This document shows, one piece after another, positions 1-8,238 of a stretch of 64,000 nucleotides of DNA (within the stretch, counting starts at the first letter, position 1; each line of letters begins with the position of its first letter). Location of the stretch: the NCBI GenBank assembly GCA_964590135.1, contig CAZPVX010000021.1:17966-81965 (forward strand), written 5' to 3'. This stretch comes from JBDHWI01 sp964590135 (GTDB taxonomy: Bacteria; Chloroflexota; Anaerolineae; J036; Brachytrichaceae). The notes beneath the pieces were generated by a model, which saw nothing but the letters and a program-made list of their open reading frames with translations, searched no databases and was not told where the DNA came from. The translations under genes and the position numbers were made by a program.

Positions 1-749
1 GCGGCATCTCCTGCGGCTGGGTGTGGGGCTATGCAGAGAGCGTATCGCACAGCAACTGCATCGAAAAGAATCACATCCACGATCTTGGGCATGGCTGGCT
101 GAGCGACATGGGCGGCGTTTACATGCTGGGCACGCAGCCGGATACGATTGTGCGCAACAACCTGATCCATGATGTCGAAAAGGCGAACTACGGCGGCTGG
201 GGCCTGTATACCGACGAGGGCAGTTCCTGCATCGTGCTGGAGAACAACGTGGTCTACAACACCAACAGCCAGCTTTTTCACCAGCATTACGGCCACGAGA
301 ACGTCGTGCGCAACAACATCTTCGCCTTCGGCGATGAGGCCGGCGTTGCCATCAGCCGCGTGGATGCGCGCCTGGCGCTGACGTTCGAGCGCAACATCCT
401 GATTACACGTGACGCGCCGCTGTTCACCGGCGGCTATGGCAATGACTTCAGCTCGCACTGCATCATCAGCGATTTGAATGTGTATTGGAGCACCGGTGAC
501 CCAAGCCTGACGATTGGCCGGCGCTCGCAAGGCGGGCGATCTGTGCAGGGAATGATGACCTTTGACGAATGGCGCGCATTGGGTCGCGATGCGCATTCAG
601 TGGTGGCCGATCCGAAGCTGGCTTCATTGGATCCAGCGCGCTTCGACTGGACATTGGCCAGCGACTCGCCGGCGTGGGCGCTTGGGTTTCGCGCCATCGA
701 CTTGAGGGATGTAGGGCCACGGCTGAAGGATACGACTTCGCGCGAGTGA
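1..749 (+). CDS. Right-handed parallel beta-helix protein, C-terminal part
   Basis: The reading frame is already open at the left edge (first full codon at base 3), so the N-terminus lies outside the window. About 249 residues are visible. They show repeated short strands with Asn ladders (NNLIHDV, ENNVVYN, RNNIFAF, ERNILI) typical of beta-helix repeats of the pectate-lyase superfold, then a tail ending in an ADPKLASLDPARFDWTL-like segment common at the end of secreted carbohydrate-active beta-helix proteins. Members are usually exported and bind or cleave polysaccharides, but no catalytic residues can be assigned from this fragment. Its place before a solute-binding protein and a sugar isomerase fits carbohydrate use, which is inference. 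Confidence 0.75.
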   Translation, partial: GISCGWVWGYAESVSHSNCIEKNHIHDLGHGWLSDMGGVYMLGTQPDTIVRNNLIHDVEKANYGGWGLYTDEGSSCIVLENNVVYNTNSQLFHQHYGHENVVRNNIFAFGDEAGVAISRVDARLALTFERNILITRDAPLFTGGYGNDFSSHCIISDLNVYWSTGDPSLTIGRRSQGGRSVQGMMTFDEWRALGRDAHSVVADPKLASLDPARFDWTLASDSPAWALGFRAIDLRDVGPRLKDTTSRE

Positions 750-783
750 GCAAGTGATGCCCAGCAGCGTGAAGGCGTTGGGT

Positions 784-823
784 GTTGCCTGGATGCCCGC
801 TTTCGCGGGAATGACGGACACAA
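784..823. repeat. REP-like palindromic repeat
   Basis: Lies in the 185-base gap between the beta-helix gene and the solute-binding protein gene. The core CCCGCTTTCGCGGG (796-809) pairs CCCGC with GCGGG around TTTC, inside the longer string GGATGCCCGC...GCGGGAATGAC. The same string, read as GTCATTCCCGCGAAAGCGGG, is a widespread dispersed intergenic palindrome in many bacteria. Only one copy is seen in this window. Confidence 0.6.
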
Positions 824-934
824 ACCTGATGAAACGGCACTTCCTCAGCCGGCTGCCAAATGCCTTCCTGTTGCGTAGTTGGGATTTGTCGTCTAGAAAA
901 TGCCCATCTGCGCGATTATCTGGAGGCGTTTGCA

Positions 935-2164
935 ATGGCAACAGTTACCTTTTTTGCACCTGATACGGATGCGTTTGTTGACAGCGTGGCCCGGCACGTC
1001 AAGGAATACGAGCAGGCAAGCGGTGATGCGATCAATCTTCGCATCGTGCCGAGCGATCTGTACTTCTCAAATCAGATTCACGCCTTTCTGACGGGTGAAG
1101 ATGCTGCTGATGTATTCATGTCTGGTCCGGTGCTGCTGTGGGAGCACGTCGGCGCCGGCTTCGTCGAGCCTCTGGATGGATATTTGGCGCAAGCCTCTCG
1201 CGACTACGCTAGCGACGATTTCATCCCGGGCTTGCTCGCAGTGAATCGATGGACCGGCCGGTTTGGCGACCCGCTGGGCAAAGGCCCGCTGCTAGAAATT
1301 CCGGTCAATTGCGAGTCGTACAACCTGGCCTATGTGCCCGAGATTTTGCAGCGGTTTAGCGTTCAGGCGCCGCAATCGTGGGATGAATATTTCGCCGCGG
1401 CGGCGTGTATTGTTGCGGCTTCGGACGGTGCGGTGCGGGGTTTTGCCCAGCGCGGTATCGACGTGTGGCACACGATGTACACCGGCTATGCCACACAGTT
1501 CTGGTCATACGGCGCGTGTGATTTTGACGCAGCAGGCAAGTGCGCAATTGCTTCGCCCGAGGGAGTGCGCGCGACAGAAGATTTTGTTGCTGCGCTGCGC
1601 ACAAGCGGGCCGGTCGACTGGCTCAATCAACGTTGGTATGAGCTGGCGCTCGACTTTGGGCATGGCAAATACGGCTTGATCGTTGACTCGGATCACTATG
1701 TGGCGCTGTTCGAAGACGCCAAAATATCGGATCACGCCGGCCGCATCGCCTATGCCCCGCCGCCGCGCGGCCCCGCCGGCGAGTCCCGCCCCAACCAGTG
1801 GACATGGTCGATGGCGATGAATGCGCATGCCCGCAATAAACGGGCAGCCTGGCATTTCATGGAATGGGCTACGGGCAAAACCTTTTTATTGAGATCGGCC
1901 TTCGAAGGCAATATGAATCCGACCCGCCGAAGCGTATGGGATGCGCCAGAATTTATTGCGCATGCCCGTCAGTGGGACGGCTTCTATGATGTTTCGCGCC
2001 AGTTGGCAGAATCGACGGGCACTGTGCTTGTCACGCCGGCTACAAACTATCTTGCGTTGGCGACACGCTGGGTGGGCGCGCTGCGCGAGACATATCGCGG
2101 TGACACGACAGCGCAGATCGCGCTGGCCCAAGCAGCGCGCGATATTGATGCGATGGTGCGCTGA
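935..2164 (+). CDS. Family 1 extracellular solute-binding protein, no signal peptide
   Basis: A 409-residue protein with the ABC-transporter substrate-binding fold: opening strand VTFFAP, EYEQASG, a DVFMSGP strand, NCESYNLAY, WDEYFAAA, and the late NQWTWSMAMN and WHFMEWATG segments that are standard in sugar-binding members. Start chosen at the ATG at 935, which has GGAGG at 922-926, eight bases upstream. The possible extension to 860 adds no signal peptide. Family members are normally exported lipoproteins, so the lack of any hydrophobic N-terminus is odd. No permease or ATPase genes follow. It could be a cytoplasmic binding protein or a copy that has lost its leader. Substrate is probably a carbohydrate, by family. 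Confidence 0.75.
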   Translation: MATVTFFAPDTDAFVDSVARHVKEYEQASGDAINLRIVPSDLYFSNQIHAFLTGEDAADVFMSGPVLLWEHVGAGFVEPLDGYLAQASRDYASDDFIPGLLAVNRWTGRFGDPLGKGPLLEIPVNCESYNLAYVPEILQRFSVQAPQSWDEYFAAAACIVAASDGAVRGFAQRGIDVWHTMYTGYATQFWSYGACDFDAAGKCAIASPEGVRATEDFVAALRTSGPVDWLNQRWYELALDFGHGKYGLIVDSDHYVALFEDAKISDHAGRIAYAPPPRGPAGESRPNQWTWSMAMNAHARNKRAAWHFMEWATGKTFLLRSAFEGNMNPTRRSVWDAPEFIAHARQWDGFYDVSRQLAESTGTVLVTPATNYLALATRWVGALRETYRGDTTAQIALAQAARDIDAMVR

Positions 2165-2195
2165 ACTGCGCAACAACTGCCGCGCATGTGCCACA

Positions 2196-3062
2196 ATGCA
2201 TGCCATGCGCGACGAGACACTCACCCTCAAACAGATCGAGTCGCTGCGCAACGAGCGGTATCGCCGCCGGCGCGATTTGCGCTTGACCGATGAAAACGCC
2301 ATTCGCCGCTTTGTCGACGAAGCCGGCGTGTGCCTGCTCTTCTCTGCGCAGGGCGTTGAGATGCCGAATGTGTATCAGGCGGTCGCCGGCTTTGCCAAGC
2401 ACATGACGGCCAAACACAACGACCCGGTTATCTCGCTGACATGGGGCGCGAAGGATCGTTCGCTCAATCGACGCTGGTGGTATTACGGCAAGCTGCTCAA
2501 GGGCAAGGCCACGCTGGTCTCACTCGACCTGTTCCCCAGTTTCTATGCGCTGAGTGAGAACTTTGGCGATGATGAGGACTACCTGCTGGAGTATGAGGCC
2601 GGCACGCTCAGCAACGATGCGAAGAACATCTACGAGGCGCTTCTGCGGCATGGGCCGCTGCACGCGATCGAGCTCAAGCGCAAATCGAACCTGTATGGCG
2701 ACGCGTTGAAGGCGAAATTTGACAAGGCGCTGAATGAGTTGCAGGCCGGCTTGAAGGTGCTGCCGACCGGCGTGGCCGAAGCCGGCGCATGGCGCTACGC
2801 CTTCATCTACGACATCGTCTCGCGCTGGCTGCCAGAGCAAACGAAGGCCGCGCAGGGCATCTCGCGCGGTGAAGCGCGTGTCAACATCCTCTCGCGCCAT
2901 CTGCGCAATGTCGTCATGGCCGACGCAAAAACGCTTGCGCGCATTTTTGGTTGGAAGGCCGCTGAGGTTGACGCCGCATTGAAGCAGTTGGCCGAGCGCG
3001 GCGAGATATCGCTGCAGCAACAGGTGAAGGGTGTGAAGGGCGATGTGGTAATTTCAACATGA
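2196..3062 (+). CDS. AlkZ-related winged-helix protein (YcaQ-like)
   Basis: About 288 residues. The pattern LLFSAQGVEMPNVYQAV, then WWYYGKLLKGKATLVSL, FYALSEN and a run of winged-helix segments (YEALLRHGPLHAIELK, FDKALNELQAG, WRYAFIYDIVSRWLP) matches the AlkZ/YcaQ-related family of winged-helix proteins common in Chloroflexota. True AlkZ is a DNA glycosylase that unhooks interstrand crosslinks. Members of this related group are less well characterised, so glycosylase activity is not certain. Starts at 2196 or, nine bases later, at 2205. It follows the solute-binding protein gene by 31 bases on the same strand. Nothing visible ties the two functionally. Confidence 0.6.
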   Translation: MHAMRDETLTLKQIESLRNERYRRRRDLRLTDENAIRRFVDEAGVCLLFSAQGVEMPNVYQAVAGFAKHMTAKHNDPVISLTWGAKDRSLNRRWWYYGKLLKGKATLVSLDLFPSFYALSENFGDDEDYLLEYEAGTLSNDAKNIYEALLRHGPLHAIELKRKSNLYGDALKAKFDKALNELQAGLKVLPTGVAEAGAWRYAFIYDIVSRWLPEQTKAAQGISRGEARVNILSRHLRNVVMADAKTLARIFGWKAAEVDAALKQLAERGEISLQQQVKGVKGDVVIST

Positions 3063-3194
3063 TGCTGGCATGCCTGCTGGGTGTCTCTGCAGCGGATGCC
3101 AATTTTATTTGCCGGCCTACAATGAAAACATCGGCAGTGTGAAACTGGTTCTGTTGCGCATCTACCCTGGTGCGTTCACAGCGTCTTGCCAAAC

Positions 3195-4847
3195 ATGGAT
3201 ACCTATCAACTTCCCAAGCTCGAAACGCCGGCGCCCGCCGGCCCAAACGAAGTGGTGCTGGTCGCCAGCGGCGATCTGCGCGATTCCGCCAACAAGATGT
3301 GCTGGCCGGCGCAGCACGCCATGGAGCAGCAACTGATCGCCGCGCTGGCCGAAGAGGGCTACACCGTGCGGCGCGGCCATCCCTACGATCCAGAATTGCA
3401 GCACGGCTTTATCTGGAACCAGCGCATGGGCATGGATGTGTTCCAGCACATTCACCCTGATGCGCCGCTGATTGTGGCCGAGGCGGTGTGGCAATACAGC
3501 CACCACGTGCTGGCCGGCCTGCGTGACCATCGCGGCCCCATCCTCACGGTTGCCAATTGGAGCGGCGAATGGCCCGGACTGGTCGGCATGTTGAACCTGA
3601 ACGGCTCGCTGACCAAGATGGGCGTGAAATTCTCCACCCTGTGGAGCGAAGATTTCAAGGATGACTTCTTCCGCAAGGGATTGCGACAGTGGCTGCGCGA
3701 GGGCAAGGTCACGCACGACGCGAGTCACGTGCACGATTTGGATCTTTCAAAATTGCCGGCTGCTGAGCGCGCGCTGGGTGAAGCGCTGGCGCAGCAGATC
3801 AAGCGCGACAAGGTAATCATCGGCATCTTTGATGAAGGATGCATGGGCATGTACAACGCCATCATCGACGATGAGTTGCTCAACGCATGCGGCGTCTACA
3901 AGGAGCGCCTCAGCCAGTCGGCGCTGGTGGCGGCGATGCGCGAGGTGAGCGACGACGAAGCGAATGAGGCGCGGGCGTGGCTCGATGCGCGCGGGATGCG
4001 CTTCGTCACCGGCAGCGACCCGGCAACCGAGTTGACCAACGATCAGATCCGCGATCAGCTCAAGATGTACATCGCAGCTGCACGCATCGCGAAGGATTTC
4101 AGTTGCGCGGCGATCGGCATCCAGTATCAGCAGGGGCTGAAGGACATGGCGCCGGCGTCTGATCTCGCCGAAGGCTTGCTCAACAACGTCGAGCGGCCGC
4201 CGGTGAAGGACAGCAGTGGCGCGGAGCTATACGCCGGCCAGGCGTTGCCGCACTTCAATGAGGTCGATGAGGGCGCAGCGATTGACGCCGTGGCAACCAA
4301 TCGGGTGTGGACGGCGATGGGCTTTGACCCGGCCACCACGCTGCATGATGTACGCTGGGGTCAGCACTACAAAGGCGAGGGCGTGGATGATTTCGTCTGG
4401 GTGTTCGAGATTTCGGGTGCAGCGCCGGCATCGCACTTCATCGATGGCTACGCCGGCGCGCTGAGCGAGCGCCAGCCGCCGATGTATTTCCGGCTCGGTG
4501 GCGGCACGCTGAAGGGCATCAGCAAACCCGGCGAGATCGTGTGGAGCCGCGTGTATGTGATGGATGGCGCGTTGCACTGCGACATGGGCCGCGCCACCGT
4601 GGTGGCGTTGCCGCGCGAGGAGACCGAGCGCCGCTGGCAGTCCACCACGCCGCAGTGGCCGATCATGCATGCGGTGCTGCACGGCGTTTCGCGCGACCAG
4701 ATGATGGCGCGGCACAAGGCCAATCACCTTAACGTGGCCTATGCGCCCAGCGCCGAGCAGGCAGACAAGGCGCTTGCGGCGAAGGCAGCCATGCTGCACG
4801 CCATGGGGATCGCTGTGCACCTGTGCGGCGTCGAGATAATGTCGTGA
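3195..4847 (+). CDS. L-fucose isomerase-like sugar isomerase
   Basis: A 550-residue protein in the L-fucose/L-arabinose isomerase-like family. It has an N-terminal Rossmann-like region (VVLVASGD, then EEGYTVRRGHPYD), the central IIGIFDEGCMGMYNAIID segment where this family places metal-ligand acidic residues, and a C-terminal beta-rich domain ending with ARHKANHLNVAYAPS, where the ligand His is expected. The family interconverts aldoses and ketoses with a divalent metal in the cytoplasm. The true substrate cannot be told from sequence. The ATG at 3195 is chosen; a TTG nine bases upstream is in frame. The 3' end overlaps the next gene by four bases (GTGA), so the two are probably translationally coupled. 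Confidence 0.7.
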   Translation: MDTYQLPKLETPAPAGPNEVVLVASGDLRDSANKMCWPAQHAMEQQLIAALAEEGYTVRRGHPYDPELQHGFIWNQRMGMDVFQHIHPDAPLIVAEAVWQYSHHVLAGLRDHRGPILTVANWSGEWPGLVGMLNLNGSLTKMGVKFSTLWSEDFKDDFFRKGLRQWLREGKVTHDASHVHDLDLSKLPAAERALGEALAQQIKRDKVIIGIFDEGCMGMYNAIIDDELLNACGVYKERLSQSALVAAMREVSDDEANEARAWLDARGMRFVTGSDPATELTNDQIRDQLKMYIAAARIAKDFSCAAIGIQYQQGLKDMAPASDLAEGLLNNVERPPVKDSSGAELYAGQALPHFNEVDEGAAIDAVATNRVWTAMGFDPATTLHDVRWGQHYKGEGVDDFVWVFEISGAAPASHFIDGYAGALSERQPPMYFRLGGGTLKGISKPGEIVWSRVYVMDGALHCDMGRATVVALPREETERRWQSTTPQWPIMHAVLHGVSRDQMMARHKANHLNVAYAPSAEQADKALAAKAAMLHAMGIAVHLCGVEIMS

Positions 4848-5974
4848 GAGATTGCGCCTCGGTTTTCGTCCTGTGCGTCGCGCTGTCGCTGGCCGCGTGC
4901 GCGCGTGACGCCTCTTCCCCTCGGCCCTATCAGGTCGAGCGGGATGCGCCGTTCGTGCTCAAAGGCATCACAGACGTGACGGAAGTGGCGAAGCTCACGG
5001 GCGCGGATTCCATCAACAAGACAGACCGCTACGGTGTCGCCGGCACTGATCTGGGCTCGATGTTCAACATGGGCGACAGGACCTACTTTGTCTTTGGCGA
5101 TACCTTTGGCCGCCGCCCGGCCGGCATGACGGGCGGCGGCGGTGAGCAATGGCGCTCGAATGTGATGGCTGTCTCGACTGATAGCAACCCATCCGACGGC
5201 ATCACCTTCGACCGCTTCATCACCGACCCCTTCGGGCGCGCGCGCGAATTGATTCTCTCGCGCAAGCAAGATGGTGACGAGATCACCATCATCCCCACGC
5301 ATGGGATCGCCGTCGGCTCGACCATGTATCTCTACTTCATGTCGGTCAACCGATGGGGAGCGCCGGGCGTTTGGGAGGCCAACTACAGCGGCGTGTCACG
5401 CTCGACCGACGGCGGCGAAACCTGGGAAGTTCTGGAGGGGTTGCGCTGGGATGGCAAGAGCAACTTTGTCCAGGTCAGCCCGTTCAGGATCGAGAATGGC
5501 GACGGCAGCGCAGACATCTATTTCTGGGGCATCCCGGCCGGCAGGTTTGGCGGGGTCAAGCTGATGAAAGTTCCGGAGACAGAAATTGAGCAATTGAGCA
5601 GCTATCGCTACTTCGCCGGCACCGACAGCGCCGGCGCGCCGATCTGGTCTGCCGACGAGCGTGAAGCCGTTCTGGTGGTCGATGACACTGTCGGCGAGTT
5701 GTCGGTCGTTTGGAACAGTTACCTCAATCGCTGGCTCATGACCTACCTTGGCGCAGGGGCCAACGTTGTGATTCGCGAGGGCAAGCAGCCGTGGGGCCCG
5801 TGGGGAGAGCCGATCACAGTGATGAGCCAGGCTGCTTACCCCGGCCTCTACGGCCCGTACATGAATCCGAGATACGTCGAGCAAGGCGGGCAGACCATCT
5901 ATTTCAGCCTCTCGCGCTGGGGGCCCTATGCGGTGTATTGGATGAAGGCGACACTGCAGAAAGATGGCCAATGA
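4844..5974 (+). CDS. DUF4185 domain lipoprotein
   Basis: A 376-residue protein starting at the GTG at 4844, which overlaps the preceding TGA (GTGA). The N-terminus MRDCASVFVLCVALSLAAC is a lipoprotein signal with lipobox SLAAC, so the mature protein should be membrane-anchored outside the cytoplasm. The body is a five-bladed propeller-like DUF4185 domain: GVAGTDLGSMF, YFVFGDTFG, WRSNVMAVSTD, IIPTHGIAVG, VSRSTDGGETW, and the ending GPYMNPRYVEQGGQTIYFSLS. The FGDTFG and repeated Asp-box-like strands resemble glycoside hydrolase propellers. Enzymatic activity is not proven for the family. Coupling to the sugar isomerase suggests both serve one sugar pathway (inference). Confidence 0.75.
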   Translation: MRDCASVFVLCVALSLAACARDASSPRPYQVERDAPFVLKGITDVTEVAKLTGADSINKTDRYGVAGTDLGSMFNMGDRTYFVFGDTFGRRPAGMTGGGGEQWRSNVMAVSTDSNPSDGITFDRFITDPFGRARELILSRKQDGDEITIIPTHGIAVGSTMYLYFMSVNRWGAPGVWEANYSGVSRSTDGGETWEVLEGLRWDGKSNFVQVSPFRIENGDGSADIYFWGIPAGRFGGVKLMKVPETEIEQLSSYRYFAGTDSAGAPIWSADEREAVLVVDDTVGELSVVWNSYLNRWLMTYLGAGANVVIREGKQPWGPWGEPITVMSQAAYPGLYGPYMNPRYVEQGGQTIYFSLSRWGPYAVYWMKATLQKDGQ

Positions 5975-6034
5975 CGGCCAATGATGGCAGCCCGCAGCCC
6001 CAACAAGCAGATCCTCTGATTTGTCCGCTAGGCG

Positions 6035-6904
6035 CTATGGGCTGGCCCACCAGTCCTTGCGCGAGCGCGGGTCAAGGAATGGGCCTTGATCGCGCACGGC
6101 AATGGTGATGAATTCACCGTCGGCCTCGCCGATCTTTTGGGCGTTGCGCAGCGCCGGCAACTTGCCGGTGGCGCGTATGCCATTCACCAACTGCGCGCGA
6201 TATAGCGCCACCAGGTCCGGATCGACGCAGAAGTTTGCGAGATACACCACATAGCCGGCGTCCACGCGGTCCTGGTCGCCATAGACCAGCGTGAGTTGCC
6301 GCTCGTCCGCATAGAGCACCATTGCATGGGTGCCGGCGGTGCTGTTGGTCGCGTTGCGGTCAGGGATGGAGATGGCCTCGCCTTTTGTCACGGCCATGTC
6401 AAGCACCGACACGGGCCAATCGTTGTTCGCGCCGCCGCGTGAACCGTAGGGTGGCGGCGCGCTTTCGTTCCAGTTCCAGTCGTGGCGCTGGTNNNNNNNN
6501 NNGTTCTTCACAAACTGCGGCACGCGGCTGGGCGAGAAGATGGCTTGAAATCTGGGCGGATCGCTATCGGTGTGCCCGTTGTAATCCACCAACGCAAGCG
6601 GCGCGCCTGACGCCGCCGGCGTGCTGGAGTAGCCAATGATGGACAGGCGAAAGTCGGCGTTCTCGTCGGTCAAGCGGTTGCCTTTGTAATGGCCGCCCTG
6701 TACGCCAATCAGTTCAAACGTGGCGCTGGAGTTGATGCTGCAAGAGCCGGCTTGTCTGCCCGGCCCGTTGACGACAATCGGCACAAAGGCGCGCGGTGAT
6801 AGCGTGTCGGGAGATTGCGGGGCGGTGGTCTGCGCAAGCGCCGGCTGCATGAGCAGCGCGACTGCGATAGGGGCCGCCATCGCCGGCAGCAGTGGCTTCT
6901 TCAT
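6035..6904 (-). CDS. Secreted protein of unknown family, paralog of the 7044-8120 protein (contains assembly gap)
   Basis: Starts at the ATG at 6904 (MKKPLLPAMAAPIAVALLMQ, a Sec signal peptide ending near ALA-QTT). It shares its whole mature domain with the next gene: a Cys near the start (SCSINS against TSCIPS), TDENADFRLS / SDENADLRLS, LVDYNG, PYGSRGG / PYGTRGA, LVYGDQDRVDAGYVVYL against IAYTRQDSVSDGYIVHL, NFCVDP, and the ending FLDPRSRKDWW. I do not recognise the family. Two conserved cysteines may form a disulfide. The reading frame is interrupted by 10 N at 6493-6502 but the two sides align well to the paralog, so it is one gene. Confidence 0.6.
   Translation of the reverse strand: MKKPLLPAMAAPIAVALLMQPALAQTTAPQSPDTLSPRAFVPIVVNGPGRQAGSCSINSSATFELIGVQGGHYKGNRLTDENADFRLSIIGYSSTPAASGAPLALVDYNGHTDSDPPRFQAIFSPSRVPQFVKNXXXXQRHDWNWNESAPPPYGSRGGANNDWPVSVLDMAVTKGEAISIPDRNATNSTAGTHAMVLYADERQLTLVYGDQDRVDAGYVVYLANFCVDPDLVALYRAQLVNGIRATGKLPALRNAQKIGEADGEFITIAVRDQGPFLDPRSRKDWWASP
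6493..6502. other. Assembly gap (10 N) inside a CDS
   Basis: Exactly ten N, a scaffold placeholder. The coding strand reads AAG AAC then N10 then AC CAG. In the paralog the matching residues are V-Y-Q. A single T in the gap would give AAC TAC CAG (N-Y-Q), so the true missing sequence may be only one base. Confidence 0.95.
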
Positions 6905-7043
6905 GCGCCTGTTGTAACAGCGATTGCAAGCTTGTTGCCCTACACCGGATATACAGCCAATCTGACAACTTCCTAACGCAGAACGAAGCACGGTGGAGCG
7001 CAAAACGAAGAGCGGGCGTAGTCCTGCGGCCTCAATCCCCAGA

Positions 7044-8120
7044 TTACTGCCACCAGTCCTTGCGTGAGCGCGGATCGAGGAAGGCGGCGCGGTCGCGGAT
7101 GGCGACGGTCACGCTGCTGCCATCTGCGTAGCCGACGGTTTGCCCGTTGCGCAGGCCAGGCAGCAGGCCGGTGGCGCGCCGGCCCTGCTGCACCTGCGCG
7201 CGATATTGCGCCACCAGCGCTGGATCGACACAGAAGTTCATCAAATGAACGATATAGCCATCGCTCACCGAGTCCTGACGCGTGTAAGCGATGGTTAGCT
7301 CGCGCTCGCCGGCATACAGCACCAACGCCACAATCGCATTGTTCCAGATCGCCGGCGCGCGGCGCGGGATGAATAGCCGCTCGCCCGGCGCGGCGGCCAC
7401 GTCGATCGCCGATGCCGCCCACTGTGCATTTGCTGCGCCCCGCGTGCCGTAGGGCGGGCCGCCAGCCTCGCTCCAGATCCAGTCGAAATGCTGATACACG
7501 GCAGTGATCGCGGGAATGCGGTTTGGCTCGAAGATGCCGCTGAGCTTGGGCGCGTTTCCGTCGCTTGCGCCGTTGTAATCGACCAGCGTGAGCGGCGCGC
7601 CTGATGGCGCAAGCCCCATCACCGACAGCCTCAAATCCGCGTTTTCGTCGCTGATTGCATTGTTCTTATAGGCCGGCCCATCGTAAGGCACCAGCTCGTA
7701 TTGCTCGCCACTCGGGATGCAGCTTGTGCTGTTTACGGCGGCCATCGCCATTGCGGCGGGCTGAACCGGAATGGCGGTTGGCGATGGCGCTGGAATGGCG
7801 GTTGGCAAGGGTGCTGTGGTCGGCGCCGGCGGCAACGTCACCAGCATGATGAGTGTTTCTGTCGGCGGCTGCGCCGGCGCGTCGGTGGGCAAAGGCGCTT
7901 GCGTGGCCGGCGGCTCGGGCGTGGGAGATGGCATCGCCGTCGGCGCCATGGTCGCTGTGGCCGGCGCAGTGGGCAATGCAGCGACCGCCGGCGCGTTGCG
8001 AGTCGGCGTCGGGTAATACGTGACCGGGATGGGCGCGCCGGCGTTGGGTGATGCCGGCGCGCTGCCGCCGCAGGCCACCAGCAGCATCGCCAGCGCGACC
8101 CATGGAACGAGCGACTTCAT
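7044..8120 (-). CDS. Lipoprotein with Pro/Thr-rich linker and unknown C-terminal domain
   Basis: A 358-residue protein with lipobox LLVACGGS (signal MKSLVPWVALAMLLVAC), then about 110 residues rich in Pro, Thr and Ala (APTAMPSPTPEPPATQAP and similar), typical of flexible surface linkers. A globular domain of about 220 residues follows and matches the neighbouring gene at 6035-6904, including NFCVDP and the terminal RSRKDWWQ. The two lie in tandem with 139 bases between and probably arose by duplication. The present copy gained a lipid anchor and long linker, while the other has a cleavable signal peptide. Function unknown. Codon use and GC match the surroundings. Confidence 0.65.
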   Translation of the reverse strand: MKSLVPWVALAMLLVACGGSAPASPNAGAPIPVTYYPTPTRNAPAVAALPTAPATATMAPTAMPSPTPEPPATQAPLPTDAPAQPPTETLIMLVTLPPAPTTAPLPTAIPAPSPTAIPVQPAAMAMAAVNSTSCIPSGEQYELVPYDGPAYKNNAISDENADLRLSVMGLAPSGAPLTLVDYNGASDGNAPKLSGIFEPNRIPAITAVYQHFDWIWSEAGGPPYGTRGAANAQWAASAIDVAAAPGERLFIPRRAPAIWNNAIVALVLYAGERELTIAYTRQDSVSDGYIVHLMNFCVDPALVAQYRAQVQQGRRATGLLPGLRNGQTVGYADGSSVTVAIRDRAAFLDPRSRKDWWQ

Positions 8121-8163
8121 GCGTGTTGCGCCATGTTATCAGAGGATTTTTTGCGGCTGAGAA

Positions 8164-8199
8164 AAGTGAACACGCCCTGTGAAAAGGGCGTGTTCGCTT
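8164..8199 (-). terminator. Probable Rho-independent terminator after the E1-like gene
   Basis: Arms 8164-8178 and 8185-8199 form a 15-bp stem (core GAACACGCCCT / AGGGCGTGTTC, one G-T pair) with a six-base loop. On the minus strand it is followed by CTTTTC. It lies 40 bases beyond the stop of the minus-strand gene ending at 8239 and before the start of the lipoprotein gene. Confidence 0.6.
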
Positions 8200-8238
8200 C
8201 CATGACAATCCTTGTCTGTTGTCAGTGAATCCCTGGGA

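Noticed and set aside
784..823. CRISPR repeat or transposon end
   Set aside because: Single copy with no spacer pattern; matches a dispersed intergenic palindrome instead.
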